From the NCBI RefSeq assembly GCF_947623445.1, contig NC_135241.1, forward strand, positions 6,016,501 to 6,080,500: a stretch of 64,000 nt of DNA, given 5' to 3'. The position numbers were made by a program, and so were the translations under genes. A model generated the notes under the pieces. The model worked only from the letters and a program-made list of their open reading frames with translations, did no database searches and had not been told where the DNA came from. Numbering within the stretch: the first letter of the stretch is position 1; the number at the start of each line of letters is the position of its first letter. This document shows, in pieces, positions 52,860 through 64,000 of this stretch. Origin of the DNA: Clavelina lepadiformis (Eukaryota > Chordata > Ascidiacea > Aplousobranchia > Clavelinidae).

Positions 52860-55800
52860 CTACTCCAACTTGATGAACTTGGGACAAGAAAATTCAGTTT
52901 TTATCAACCTGTAACCTTTATCTGGAGTTTCTTGCTTGATTGTAATCCCGTTCTCAACCATGTCATCTTGAAGTATATCCGCCACGTTTTTCAGGGCATT
53001 TGTTGTTTTTATTGGCAAGTTTCCAGAAGACTCGAGCAGATGTAGGTAATGTGGCGGAAGACATCCAGTGTAAGATCTCAGGTCAAGCTTCTCATTGCTC
53101 TGAAAAGACAAGCACACAAAGTTAGCACTGTTTTGTTGTATTAACATATCTAATTTGTTGTGTAGATGTCGTCTACTTAGTTGTCCTAAGAAATGGATCG
53201 TTACAGGGTTTGCAGCAAAAAGAATCAAGTAAAGATTCTGCATGAAAATGATAGAATTGAATAAAACAAGCGTTTTTGAAAATATTGTACCGGTGCAGGT
53301 AGTAGATCTACAATACACTGTCAATGCAGACTACTTTCTTACCATCCCGCCGTCGATGGGTAAACTAGTTCTTCTAACGAGGGCCTGTTTGCTGGTTTTA
53401 TGATAGGTTGGAGTTTCATTTTGGGATTCATCATTGTGGTACCTTTGTTCACGACTCATGGAATGTTTTTTTTCGGTTGCCACTGCGGACACAACCGATG
53501 AGTTTGTGCTTGATCTTCGCGTCTCCAGTGAAGCGTGGTAGTCTGCCACAGGGGCGGAACACTCCCTTATTGGTCGATGTTGATCACACGCTTCAATAAA
53601 TCTTCGGATTTCCGGTGTTATGTAACGCAAATCTGGATACTTCTTCATCATTTGCAGCTGGATGGGATCAAGGACCATTTCGACCGGACCGATGCCAACC
53701 TGTGGAGCAATGCCGACTTCGCTGAGTTTGGCAGCAGTTGATGCAATGTTACCACGAGCGCTAACTCGTAAACTAGTATTATTGCACTCAATAAAATGCT
53801 TATTTTTTAGTGGTTGTTCAGCGCTGATTTTCCTGCGACAACCGGAAGGCCCACCTGATGGTGAATCCTGCGGAGTAATCTTTCGCAAACTGCCCGGTAG
53901 GTTTAGACCGTGGGCCTCCACAGGCGTCCTAGTTGGCTGTTGCGCGTCGCCCGATAGTTTTGTCAGCGGTTTCACTGGTTCGATGACGTGGCTATTACGA
54001 GCAGCCAGCGCTTGGTAAAGCATGTTCGTAGGCGGAACGGCAGGCAATGTAATATGATTGGAGACAGCAAACTGATGAGGAATGACTTTGTAAAAGTAGT
54101 TAGGTGTTGGAATTCGTAGCTGAGAATGGTGGTAAGTAGGGTGAACAATGGCGTAATTGCTGCGACGTTGGGCTTGTTGGTCGACAGGATGACAGTCGGC
54201 CCGGGAAATGAAACGTTGGGTTGGAGCGGTCATCCTCAATTTCTTCACGCTTAAATCTAGCGGTTTGTCATTGACCGCTTCGCGTTTAGGATTTCGCTGC
54301 GCAGTACTGGCTGGCTCAACTGGTTTGCTAGTTGACGACAGTTTTTTCATGGTATAGTTAATAGGCTGAGGTTCTATTTCGGCTTGACTTTCAGTTGTGC
54401 TTACACGTCTTGTACATTCAGTGCCTGGATATGTCGAAGCTGGAGAAATTCTTTCTTTCTTAACAAAAGGTTGACCATTTAGTGACACGCCGTGATGCTG
54501 GGTTGTTGAAGACGTCTTTCGTTCTTCCACGGAAGAAGAGGCTCTATTGGCAAGAGAGCTATTGACGAACGGTCTAACCTTCACGTCATCTTGTGAGTCG
54601 ACGATGAAACGCTGTTGGACAATTGATAGCTCGTAATAATAACTAAATATTTACCTAAAGCCAACCCAAGTAATATATCAACCATGTTTACACGACATCA
54701 ACGTACTTCCTTACTGACGTTACTGGCATTGGAGTTATACGATTCCAAGTTTACGTAGCGCGGCATTGGTGTGTGTCTATTGCTGACGTCATATGGCGTA
54801 TCATATAAAGCAAGCAGTTCACCCATTGCGTGGTCACCTTTTGTGCTGGCCCACATAGACGCTGACTCTCCGTACGTCGTTCTAATGTTGGGGTTAGCGC
54901 CGAGCTGTAACAAAAAACGAGTTATGCCTCCATATATGACACATAACGAAACTGAGGCGTGGCCTTGTGATTTAACAAACGATTAACCTTATAAGGATCG
55001 CTTCTGTTCAAATCCGTTTGTCCACTTAGCTGAATAATTTTCGATTTTAAAGTTTACATTATACTCCAACATCGCTGGGTAGTATCGCTACACGTTTCGC
55101 TTCCAGTTCACGGTACGATACAATACGATTCGCGTGATATTTTTACGACTAAGCATCAAAACGGGTTTTCCAATTTGAGCATTGTCAACAACAAAATACA
55201 CAACAGACGAAGGCAGCCCTCGCAACTGCGTAAAAATTGTGTAATCTACACACCATCTACGTCAGACATGTCTGTCAAAATAGGTCAATCGGGCTTATTA
55301 ATAGCTATACAGTACCTCGAGCAGAGCTTGCGCCGCTTCCCTTTGCGATGCTCTGGCAGCCAGGATGATTGCTGATGCACCGCCTTTGTTTTCCTATATT
55401 GGAACAACGAAAGATGTGAAGAGACGATTCGAAACTACTGACTTTATTATCCGTATGTACGAAGAAAACTTGCTGACCTTTTTGGGTATTGTGTACAACG
55501 CCCCTTTTGTAAGCTATTGGCAAGTAATATCCTCTGTTAACCCGGAAAACACGCAATACTGTACAATGCGCTAATTAAGCAATTTCTTTCGTAACACATG
55601 TGTAAACTATGACTAGCAACGTAGTACATGGCCCGACTGATAAAATGGCTATTTTTTGCGTGGTGTAACTCAGTATTTGTAAGCTAACCGCACGACATAT
55701 ATATTTTCTAAACGCTTTCTCACCAACCAAGCATTTGTTTGTCAACCTATATTCTGCTTATGGCGTTGTTGCAACATAAAAACGTGCCAGCTAATCAATT

Positions 55801-58800
55801 CACGATTTCGCTTCGTGACTAGCGTTTTAAGTTGCATTTTGCGCGGAAATCAAAACCTTTTTGAATATGTTGATGCTTGTATAAGTTGTGTATGCACCCA
55901 CAGAACTTACATAAAAAATACACACTCCGGTAACCTTTTGCAGGTACAGTGAAGGCAGATGAAATCAATGATAAACGCTTACATACTGAGTTGTTGTTAA
56001 AACTAGCATCAGCAAATGGTTACATGACTTCACCGATCGTACCACAAACAAACAATGTAGTATAATTAATGTTTTTACTTGACTTACCAAAATATTCAAA
56101 TCGGTTCCTGCTTGTTTTAACAAACGTACAGCTTCTGAGTTTCCTTCAGTTGCGGCGACATGTATAGGTGCTAAACCTGTTTTAATACCTTAATTTAATG
56201 GCTACACGAACAACAGCAAACTCAGAAAATTATTTTAATAATATTTTTGCAAACAAAACAAAAGACTATTCAAACCTTTACCAACATTCTTTCAAATTTT
56301 CTCAAAAATGGAAAAAATATTATTACTTACGACTGACTGAAAACTTTAAATTAATAAAATAGTCAACTTAAATCACTGACTATGATACAGCACGTCGGAC
56401 TGACTATCTATAGCGTTTTGAATCATTAAACGCGGTTTTCAGAACGGCGTTTGGCTATCAGAGGACCGGATTTGCCTTAAGTAAATTATAGTTTCGATCA
56501 TGAGTCATATTGACGGGCAACGTACGCCGAGAAATTGATTAAAGCGCGATGTTATAGTGAAACGGAACACTTGTGACTTCCATTCTTCCAACCGATCGAA
56601 TCCATCTCTTAGAGTCTAAGACTTAGACGCTCCATTCGCTTTTTGCGGGTGCACGTGAGACTAAAATACTGAAACCTAAGAAAGTCAGCAAAAACAAAGT
56701 TCTTGTAGATACAGGGGAAGCGAAATTACTTCGCATCGTCCCTTTGTTAATACAAAACCTGAAACCAGACCTGATGACGAACCAATCTGGCACAATTTCT
56801 GTGTCTACTGCGTCTGAAATAGGCCTACGACACAGGCATGTCACGTTTTCACCGTCATAAAAACGCTTGGCTGCATTTTAGCGGTTAGCAAAGTTTCTGT
56901 TTTGAAGCGGATACTTTTTGTCCAACAGTGAGAATCAATGAACAAAACTCTTGCTGGTTTTCACTTAAAAATTTTCCAAACTTTCAAAATTTTCAAACTT
57001 AAAAAATGTAATTTCTTATCGCTATCGTACGACGAAATACCATTTCATAAGTGTAGCCTTGTTTAAATGGTTGTACATATGACAACCGTGTTAACACCGC
57101 AGGCGACATCACAATATGTCAAGCCACGTTTGGATCTGTAATCGCTCGAAGGTTTAAGGCAAAAAAAGGAAGTCTAATAATAACAGTAACCGAAAAAAGC
57201 TTTGCGTCTACAGTACTATATACAACGATGACTACTTAGTACCACTTAGGACATAAAACTGCAAGGATCGCAACCTCAGGCACTTTGACGTTCAAGTTTA
57301 ACCTACAGCGCCTCTGAAACGCAACGGGAACGAAACAACGCTGATATTACATTAACGCACGATCAGGTAAAGGAAACCATTCGATGCTCTTGGCGATTTA
57401 ACTACTTCCACCACGTATATGTTTTCTCTTTTCGCAAGGGCTGCAAGCGGTGAGTTTTAACCAGCTATGCAAAACGCATGAAGCGTAAACTTTCAGCGCA
57501 AAGCAAACAAGCAGACAATGTGGTTTTTATGGTTTTAATTTATGGTTTTTGCCATGTAATCGAAAGTACGTGGGAAGTGCTATAGCCCATATGTCATGCC
57601 AATCAAGTTTCTTTTAATAGTGGAATCCATAAAGCCTAAAGATAAACTGTCAAGCGCACTGGCATAAACAAATGCATAAAAAATGTTGCAGCTTTGCATG
57701 CTGTTTTTACCCAATTAATTTATAATATTACTGTCATCGGCAAACTACGAAATCATTTATATAAAAGTCACGGATGTGATTGGCTTACCGTAAATATTCT
57801 TCTTCTCCATAGCCTGCATCGACGCTGCCTTCACAACTGTGCGTAAGGTGGCGTAGTGTGTTGACTTCCTGCTGTATTTAATCGCCAAATGGACAGCGTT
57901 GTTACCATGGCGGTCGGTCACTTCGCACGAGGACGGACTGGCCTTCAGCAGATGCGCTACGATGTTGCTGTAGTCCGTGATACAAGCCACATGAAGTGGC
58001 GTCTGCCAACAGAATATCTACATTAGACATCACATCAAATGTAGTTTCGGTTTTGATAAGGATTTCGCAAGTCATTTATCATAATGGTATTTTAGCGTGA
58101 TGCTTCCCTTTCGAAACTGGGAAAAAGTAGTACAACAAACGGCGGAGATTCGAAATCGCAAAACACGCTTCTTGTTCCCAATATAAAACATGTCAACTAT
58201 CGCTTTTAATATATCGAAATATAAAATCCCGTACAGTCAAGCTACAGCGTGTACGATGGGAATAAGTCTGACAACAATACCAACCGCATGTGTGTTAATT
58301 TTGCTGGTGGAATTTATATAGACAAATTGCCTGGAAAAAACAGTACAAATTGCCTTAAAAAAACAATACTGGAAAGTACAATCATGTAAAATGTTTCAAA
58401 ATATATCCGCACAATTTTACCCGGGGCTAAAAAGAGATTGATCGATTTGATTTTAATCGCAACTTTCTAGTACCGGTGGGTACAGAATGCGTGAGAGCGC
58501 AAAGGTGCCAGGTAAATACAAAAGTCTTCACGCATTACTGTGGTGGTCAACAACCGCAAAATAACCAATGATTACCTGCATAAGTTTATTTCTCAAATCC
58601 ATTGAAAGTTTCCATTGCTTTATTATTCCAATAAGTTTCTCGCAGGCCACTTCATTTTTCTGAGCGGCCGCGACATGAAGAAATCTGTAACGTTTACCAG
58701 TCAGGGAATTTTAAACTAAAATCTTCCACAAACGTAACCTACAGTCACCTCGTGTGATAAAAATAATTACATTTTAGTATAAAAAGCTCAAAATACGACA

Positions 58801-59334
58801 CGATTACAATTGAAAGGATTTTCCCCATGGCTTACGTTACGAAAGCAAAAAGAGGATTTATAACATGATTAATTTATTCATGACGACCTATACAAGTAAA
58901 CAAATTACAACACGATTTATAAAGTCAATTTATACGTTAGAATAGATTCATACCCATAGAGAAAGGTGTTGATACATTAAACCTTTATAATTCCGATTAT
59001 TTCAACCAGCAAATAAATTCAAAATCGAATAGAAATACACTTTTATCAAACTTGATAAAAGAACAAAACTAGAACTTAAACAAATTTCAACTCGAGCCAA
59101 AAACGAGCGTTTTAGCAATGTAAGGAGCTTGTTGCTAAATGTAAATAACAAATTAAAGCAAAACAAATTTCCTTACGTGTCCCCGTCCTCGTCATGTCTG
59201 GTTGCCAATTCTACTTCGTCCCGTTTGCTGGGTGACCGGCCCCTTATCAATGGGTTATAAGCAGGAGGATACATCAGGGGCGGCTGCCAGGAGTCATCTT
59301 TCTCGTAAAATAGGGGTTCGCTTTTAGCCATCAT
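52860..59334 (-). CDS. nuclear I-kappa-B / Bcl-3-like ankyrin protein (8 exons)
   Basis: Exons on -: 59177-59334, 58576-58684, 57789-58002, 56088-56176, 55316-55393, 54715-54904, 53343-54589 and 52860-53099. All GT/AG and in frame, 774 aa. Residues 49-270 form six ankyrin repeats with I-kappa-B hallmarks: DGDTFLHVAAA opening repeat 1, QTPLHVACITDYSNIVAHLL, RHGNNAVHLAIK, YGLAPIHVAATEGNSEAVRL, and LELGANPNIRTTYGESASMW. The N-terminus is short, without a DSGxxS phosphodegron, and Pro-rich (WQPPLMYPPAYNP), closer to Bcl-3 than to I-kappa-B-alpha. The long tail has PLDLS (389-393, CtBP-binding type) and three SUMO-type sites (VKKE 322, IKQE 749, IKTE 761). It probably binds Rel/NF-kB p50-like dimers in the nucleus and modulates transcription; the exact orthologue is not settled. 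Confidence 0.85.
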
Positions 59335-61088
59335 CTGCTATAAACTTGTTTAACCAACTTTCCAGTTTATCAAGCTGAGCTTATTGCTGTGTATCAAACG
59401 GGGCGTTTTAAAGCTCCCGCCCTCCGGCTATACAAGTTTAGATGCTTTTTTCATAATTCCATCAGCTCTTCAAGAAATTTTGAAACGTCAGAAAAGGCGA
59501 CACCGCAGTTTCCACAATATGCTTGACCGCTATGCAATTAAGGCACTTTTAGTCAGACCAAGCTGAAAAAAAAAATTTTCTTATAGTAGCGTTCGCTCTC
59601 ACACACTTTTCCTCTGTACTATACGTTTTCTGATAATATAGATCAATTATCTTAGCAGTAACTATCCGATCTTTATCCTACTTGACCTCATCCCTAAAAG
59701 TAATCCGTAAGAGACCAGCCGGATAACAACATAACAATTGTCCATATCAATTCAATAGTAAAACTCTGCTTTCATCTTTTTTACAAAAACGACAATTTTA
59801 TAATTTAATCATACTCTATATTTGACCACTAATAAATAAATATATATTTATAGCGATGAAAACGTAAAAGCAGACCTAACGCTTCAATAGACCATATAGG
59901 TGTGTATCGCGGGGCGCTGATGGTGAATAGCCCACCCTCGGGCGTTAGAATTTTTGTCGAACCAACACTTTTCGTGCTGTGTGAAACTGTCGCACTATAT
60001 GACTATACCGAAGGCAAACTAACGAGTAGCAAGGCGTGCTTCGTACACACATGGACAAGTTTCGGGCATGTTGTACGCGATGAGTAATATACGCCGCCAG
60101 GTAAAAAATACTGATATTCTGTGGCTGTGGATTGATTGTTACAGCTTGGAAAGTCCATTAATTATTGTGTTAAGTGTTGGAGGCGTTATCGTAAATTTTC
60201 ATGCATGCATGTGGTACCGATCAGATATAATGCTATAATATTATACATTTTCTACAAAATGTGTCTACAATTAATTATTATTTATAAACAAATTAATAAA
60301 TAAAAAATAAATAATAAAATTGTATTTTTTCGTGATGACTTTCTGGAGTGACGACAAGCTCAGCAAAAAACACTCACGTTTTCAAATTAGCCTAACAAAA
60401 ATGCTAATTATGCTGGGAAAATTCATGAAAGTTCGAAGGAAGTTGCAAATGCATATCGGTTTTACGCGTACAATCTATAACAAACACATAAATGACTATA
60501 ACGGCGTTACAGGCTTTAATACCATTAAAGAAGATATTGCCAATAAAACAAAAGGTTTAACAGCTTGCTGTTGGAATACAACACTATGCTTAAAATTGAA
60601 ATGTCAAAGTTCATGCTCAATACAGCAACGGATCAATGATGAACTTGTCTTCAGTACGTCGCGTTGTTAGAATTTCAAGCAGGTATATTTCAAGCGTTTA
60701 CGAGCTATAATCAAAATCAACGCCGCACTCTCTAAGACAAGTCCTTTACACGTTACAGAACAGGCGTTTATATGTTTTTTGAAGCTGCTTTACGTCAAAT
60801 AACAGCACTGAAATGTATTAAATGCCAAATTTGTATGACTGTGGCTATCCACTAAAATGACTCAACACACCATTGATTACGATACAGCTTCAGGGTCATT
60901 CATGTTGCAAAACAACGTTTTTGATGCAAACTTAACCCTTCAACTGCAATGTGGTTTTACGTAAGCCTAAAGCAACTTGAACGACAAGCGAAACCAAAAG
61001 CACGAACGAAATTTACCGGAATCGGATACTTCCATCCATACAATCTTTTGTTTGGAAGTGCACTGCTAGAAGAATTGAGCTATAATCG

Positions 61089-61270
61089 TATCCATGGTTC
61101 AACGGTTCCAGGTCGATTTAACCCAGGACGACTTAACCCCTGACGACCCAAATAACATCTATGGGTTGAATAGTTTTCGGGTTAAATTGTTTTGGGTTTA
61201 TTAGTGCTTTGGTTGAGTTGTTTTGAGTTTACTCGTCCTGGGTTGAATTGTCCTTGGGTTAAAGTGACCG
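61089..61270. mobile_element. MITE with repeated TTTAACCCAGGACG words
   Basis: The left side has GGTCGATTTAACCCAGGACG then ACTTAACCCCTGACGACCC. The right side carries the inverse (CGTCCTGGGTTGAATTGTCC, TTGGGTTAAAGTGACC). Between them GGGTT words recur every 20-25 bp. About 180 bp, no ORF. Confidence 0.55.
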
Positions 61271-61731
61271 ACCACTATTTTCAACATTCAGCGGAGAGGC
61301 TGACTGACTTGACTTGACACATTGAGTGTTTTACCGTTTATGACGCGTAGACAGTGAAATAGTTAATTGCAGAAACAGTTATTTTGTTACTCATTATACC
61401 AACCATTTGCTAGTCGGCTGGATAGTTTACCAAACGCTACAATTTTTGTCAACTTGCAAAAGAAGGGGATTCTTTTCAACCAAGTGTGACGCGCCCTTAT
61501 ACACGGCACGGCGGATAACACTTGCACGTTATCGGTGGGCTTTGCTTGCGTATGATGAAGTTGGGTAAACACAACTACACAACCGTCCACTGACTGACTC
61601 CAAAAATATGCCGCTAAGATACTGAGCGAGTTATCGAGTGTTTTCAGCGGTTTGGTTCACAGAACAAACGAGATTATAGTTTGCGAATTGCCGCGAAAGC
61701 CAACGTTTTACAAACTGATGATTTCTTTAGA

Positions 61732-61831
61732 GGTCTAGTATTCAAGTGCACAACCACGGCATACAATTGTATACTAGACCCAAGCTACTCAAATTGTGAC
61801 GTCATCTGGTTATGCACTTATTTACTAGACC
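61732..61831 (+). mobile_element. 100-bp MITE, copy 1
   Basis: Ends GGTCTAGTATTCAAGTGCA and inverse TGCACTTATTTACTAGACC. The middle contains ATACAATTGTATAC and CAAATTGTGACGTCAT. Related to 63638-63739 in the opposite orientation. Confidence 0.7.
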
Positions 61832-63637
61832 ATTTCTTTGTCAACAGTCTTAGCAACTTCAATTCCTTGTACTTTCCTTATATGTCTTATCATAATCTAT
61901 AGACTTACAGTTAAAACTTACAAAAATTCACAATAGCTCAGTCTGCATTGAACAAGCAAAATGGTGCCCAGACGTGGCAATGTTCTGTTTTACACCACAC
62001 TGTGCTATACTCTAGGGCTAGGCCTATTGTATCTACAAATGACTCTTAAAACATGTTTTCAATACGTTTGCTACGGAACCATTCTGAGTAACATTCCTTA
62101 GAAACTAGCCCTGTATTTGCCGACCCTTATTGTGGTTTGTCGATGCGTAAACCGCTATTGCACTGGAGAATTAGAATGCTTTGTATAGCAACCTTGACTA
62201 AATGAGGCAATGAAAGTGGACTCATGGACTGTTCTAAATTCTGATGTACAGTAGTACTGTAACATGTAGCATAAACCGTGCTGACTCCTGCTAGCCAAAA
62301 CGCTTGTAGGAAAGCATTACAACACAAGCACTAATATAATTCATAAGCGGTTTTACTAAACGACCATAGTGACACTTGCAGATTGAAAGGCATTCTGGTA
62401 TGGCTAGATGCGCTACAAGCTCTTTATATTTTACGATTGCTTGTGAAAGGCAGAAGCTTTCGATTTAACGATTGGCTTTGAAACAAGATGCAAGTCGAAT
62501 GATTGCAGCGCAAATGTTCAATTGTCAAAAGGTCAAAGTTCTATGAATTTGGTAACACAGTAGCCGACTACGTTTTCTATACAGTATCATCAAGATTTTT
62601 GCAAAGTACTTGTACGTAACATTGACATCTACCTGTTTATATGCTTAAATGACAACTGAATGGTGGAAGTTTGTGCTGATGTAACTGGTTAAAGGGCTAA
62701 TCGCAAAACCACCAAAGTATACTGAACTGTTGATGTTTTGAATTCCCTTTCTCGCGATTCCTAGCCTGTCGCACCACCAAGAGACGCTTTTCTAACTGTA
62801 ATGGTACAATAAGTTGCTACTAGTAACAGTACGCGTCAATTGACCTTTCACCTGCGTGGGCTTTTGAGTTTTCTGAACACGATAAGGCCGATTAGTTGAT
62901 GACCATTGGCTTACATTCACTGGCATTATCAGCTGATATTTGCAGTATTATGACAATACTCTACTAACAACTGATATAGTCGCATGAAAAGCGTAGTGTG
63001 AGCCCTTGGAAAAACTGAAGTTCTACAATATTCACTTGACTTATAGCCTATTATTAAGAAATACCAATAATAAAAGCAGAAGACTATTTCGAGATTGAAA
63101 AGGTCGTTTGTGATGGAAAGACTACTGCAAATTTAAGCTTAAAACTGGTTACCCAGGACATGTTAAACAGTAACAGCAAGCCTATGTCCATGAAAATTCA
63201 GTACCGGTAGGCTAGGCCTATATAGCTGCATAACGCTTCTTATACCACTTACCAATACGTTAATTCTGAGAATCTAATGTACTAACTAGCCTAGCGTAGT
63301 GTAAAACTGTCAGTCTTCAGACTTACTTTTGTTGGTCCAGCTTCTAGGTTCACTTTACCGTATTTAACATCACTTGACTAAAGCTACACTTCCACAGACT
63401 TTTGCGAGGCAAATAGATAGAACTGAGCGCAAATATTTGCTAAGTCCATTGTGAGCAACTTGTTTTACTTAAAACTGTTTAAATAAGAGCTCATACCCGG
63501 TTTAGTTATTTGCGAATAGAGTGTTTGCATAGGCGTTCTGCACGCTGTTTACTGCAAAGCTTGGTGGTGTAAGCAAAATTTTAGTCATGAAAGCATGGGC
63601 ACCCTTTATGATGAAATAACTTTTTAAATCAATTTTA

Positions 63638-63739
63638 GGGTCTTGTGCAGAAGTGCACAACCAAATGACGTCACAATTTGTGTAGCAGGTGTATAGTATA
63701 CAATTGCATCACGTGGTCATGCACTTTTGCAGTTGACCC
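63638..63739 (-). mobile_element. 100-bp MITE, copy 2 (inverted)
   Basis: GGGTCTTGTGCAGAAGTGCA at the left and TGCACTTTTGCAGTTGACCC at the right. The middle has ATGACGTCACAATTTG and GTATACAATTG, the inverse order of copy 1. Confidence 0.7.
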
Positions 63740-64000
63740 AAAACACTATGGAAAATTTGCTTTCAGTGCACTGGATAAATGCACCAATAACTATAATGCC
63801 AAAATTTGTGCTTCGCCAACGTAATAGCCTACTTACAATATAGAAAATCCGGCACAATGACAATTCTGCACCAGTTTTTTTATTAAGCCCACTTTCTGTG
63901 CTGGGGAAATCCAGTGCATCATACAAACTTCCAGTAGTTCCAAAACAGTTATCACTGCCTCCATTGAAGCAATAGTAGTTTGTGCACATGGAATACACAT

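Larger units (their letters stand above)
59335..64000. other. intergenic, upstream of I-kappa-B-like gene; no gene seen
   Basis: TTATAGCAG directly before the first ATG pair (59332-59340) resembles a splice or trans-splice acceptor, so the true transcript start may be further right. Beyond that I see only small inverted-repeat elements (61089, 61732, 63638) and AT-rich sequence (e.g. 60240-60320). The frame 60320-60670 has no recognisable family. Confidence 0.5.

Noticed and set aside
53662-54018. 118-codon ORF on + opposite exon 7
   Set aside because: Antisense shadow of the I-kappa-B-like gene; the sense frame continues for 415 codons with matching splice sites.
60320-60670. 116-codon ORF on +
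   Set aside because: Resembles no family I know, sits in AT-rich intergenic DNA, and no neighbouring exons with splice sites were found.

Overview
The window looks like AT-rich, intron-containing animal DNA, most likely an invertebrate chordate. An ascidian is my best guess, from short introns, many small DNA transposons, the frequent TAGGCCTA-type motif, and host proteins closest to vertebrate DHRS11, TRAPPC3 and nuclear I-kappa-B. The species cannot be fixed from sequence alone.

Host genes. (1) A family of DHRS11-like short-chain dehydrogenases (SDR), all on +, each with three coding exons and the same intron phases. Five are intact (5.0, 28.0, 36.7, 45.2 and 49.2 kb). Two are pseudogenes (10.8 and 40.4 kb), and two isolated exon-2 relics lie at 39.9 and 48.7 kb. 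(2) An intact single-exon TRAPPC3 (8.3 kb). (3) On -, from 59.3 down to 50.8 kb, an atypical nuclear I-kappa-B/Bcl-3-like gene with six ankyrin repeats, a CtBP-binding PLDLS motif, SUMO motifs, and either an alternative 3' end or a second downstream coding segment.

Layout. 0-5 kb: hAT debris. 5-13 kb: SDR1, TRAPPC3 and an SDR pseudogene, with a long-inverted-repeat element and a TA-flanked element inserted. 13-27 kb: a transposon nest holding MITEs, a Gypsy gag fossil, a decayed element with a broadly distributed but (to me) unclassified transposase (TE-A1), an apparently intact P element with a THAP transposase, a 5-kb foldback-type element carrying an intron-rich Ulp1-protease/PHD-finger gene between arms of 43-bp tandem repeats, and an internally deleted hAT with perfect target duplications. 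28-29 kb: SDR3. 30.6-35.2 kb: a hAT fossil and a second TE-A copy. 33.5-49.7 kb: a tandem segmental duplication with two SDR loci per unit; its breakpoint truncated one SDR copy. 50.8-59.3 kb: the I-kappa-B-like gene. 59.3-64 kb: no gene seen, a few tiny MITEs.

The strongest candidate for something undescribed is the 20.8-25.8 kb foldback element. Its ten coding exons join in frame through canonical splice sites into a C48 (Ulp1) protease with its catalytic residues present, followed by a C4HC3 PHD finger, and no transposase is visible. Second is the P element, with an uninterrupted 673-codon ORF, near-identical terminal repeats and a perfect 8-bp target duplication. The tandem SDR duplications also provide paralogous empty sites that document several insertions.
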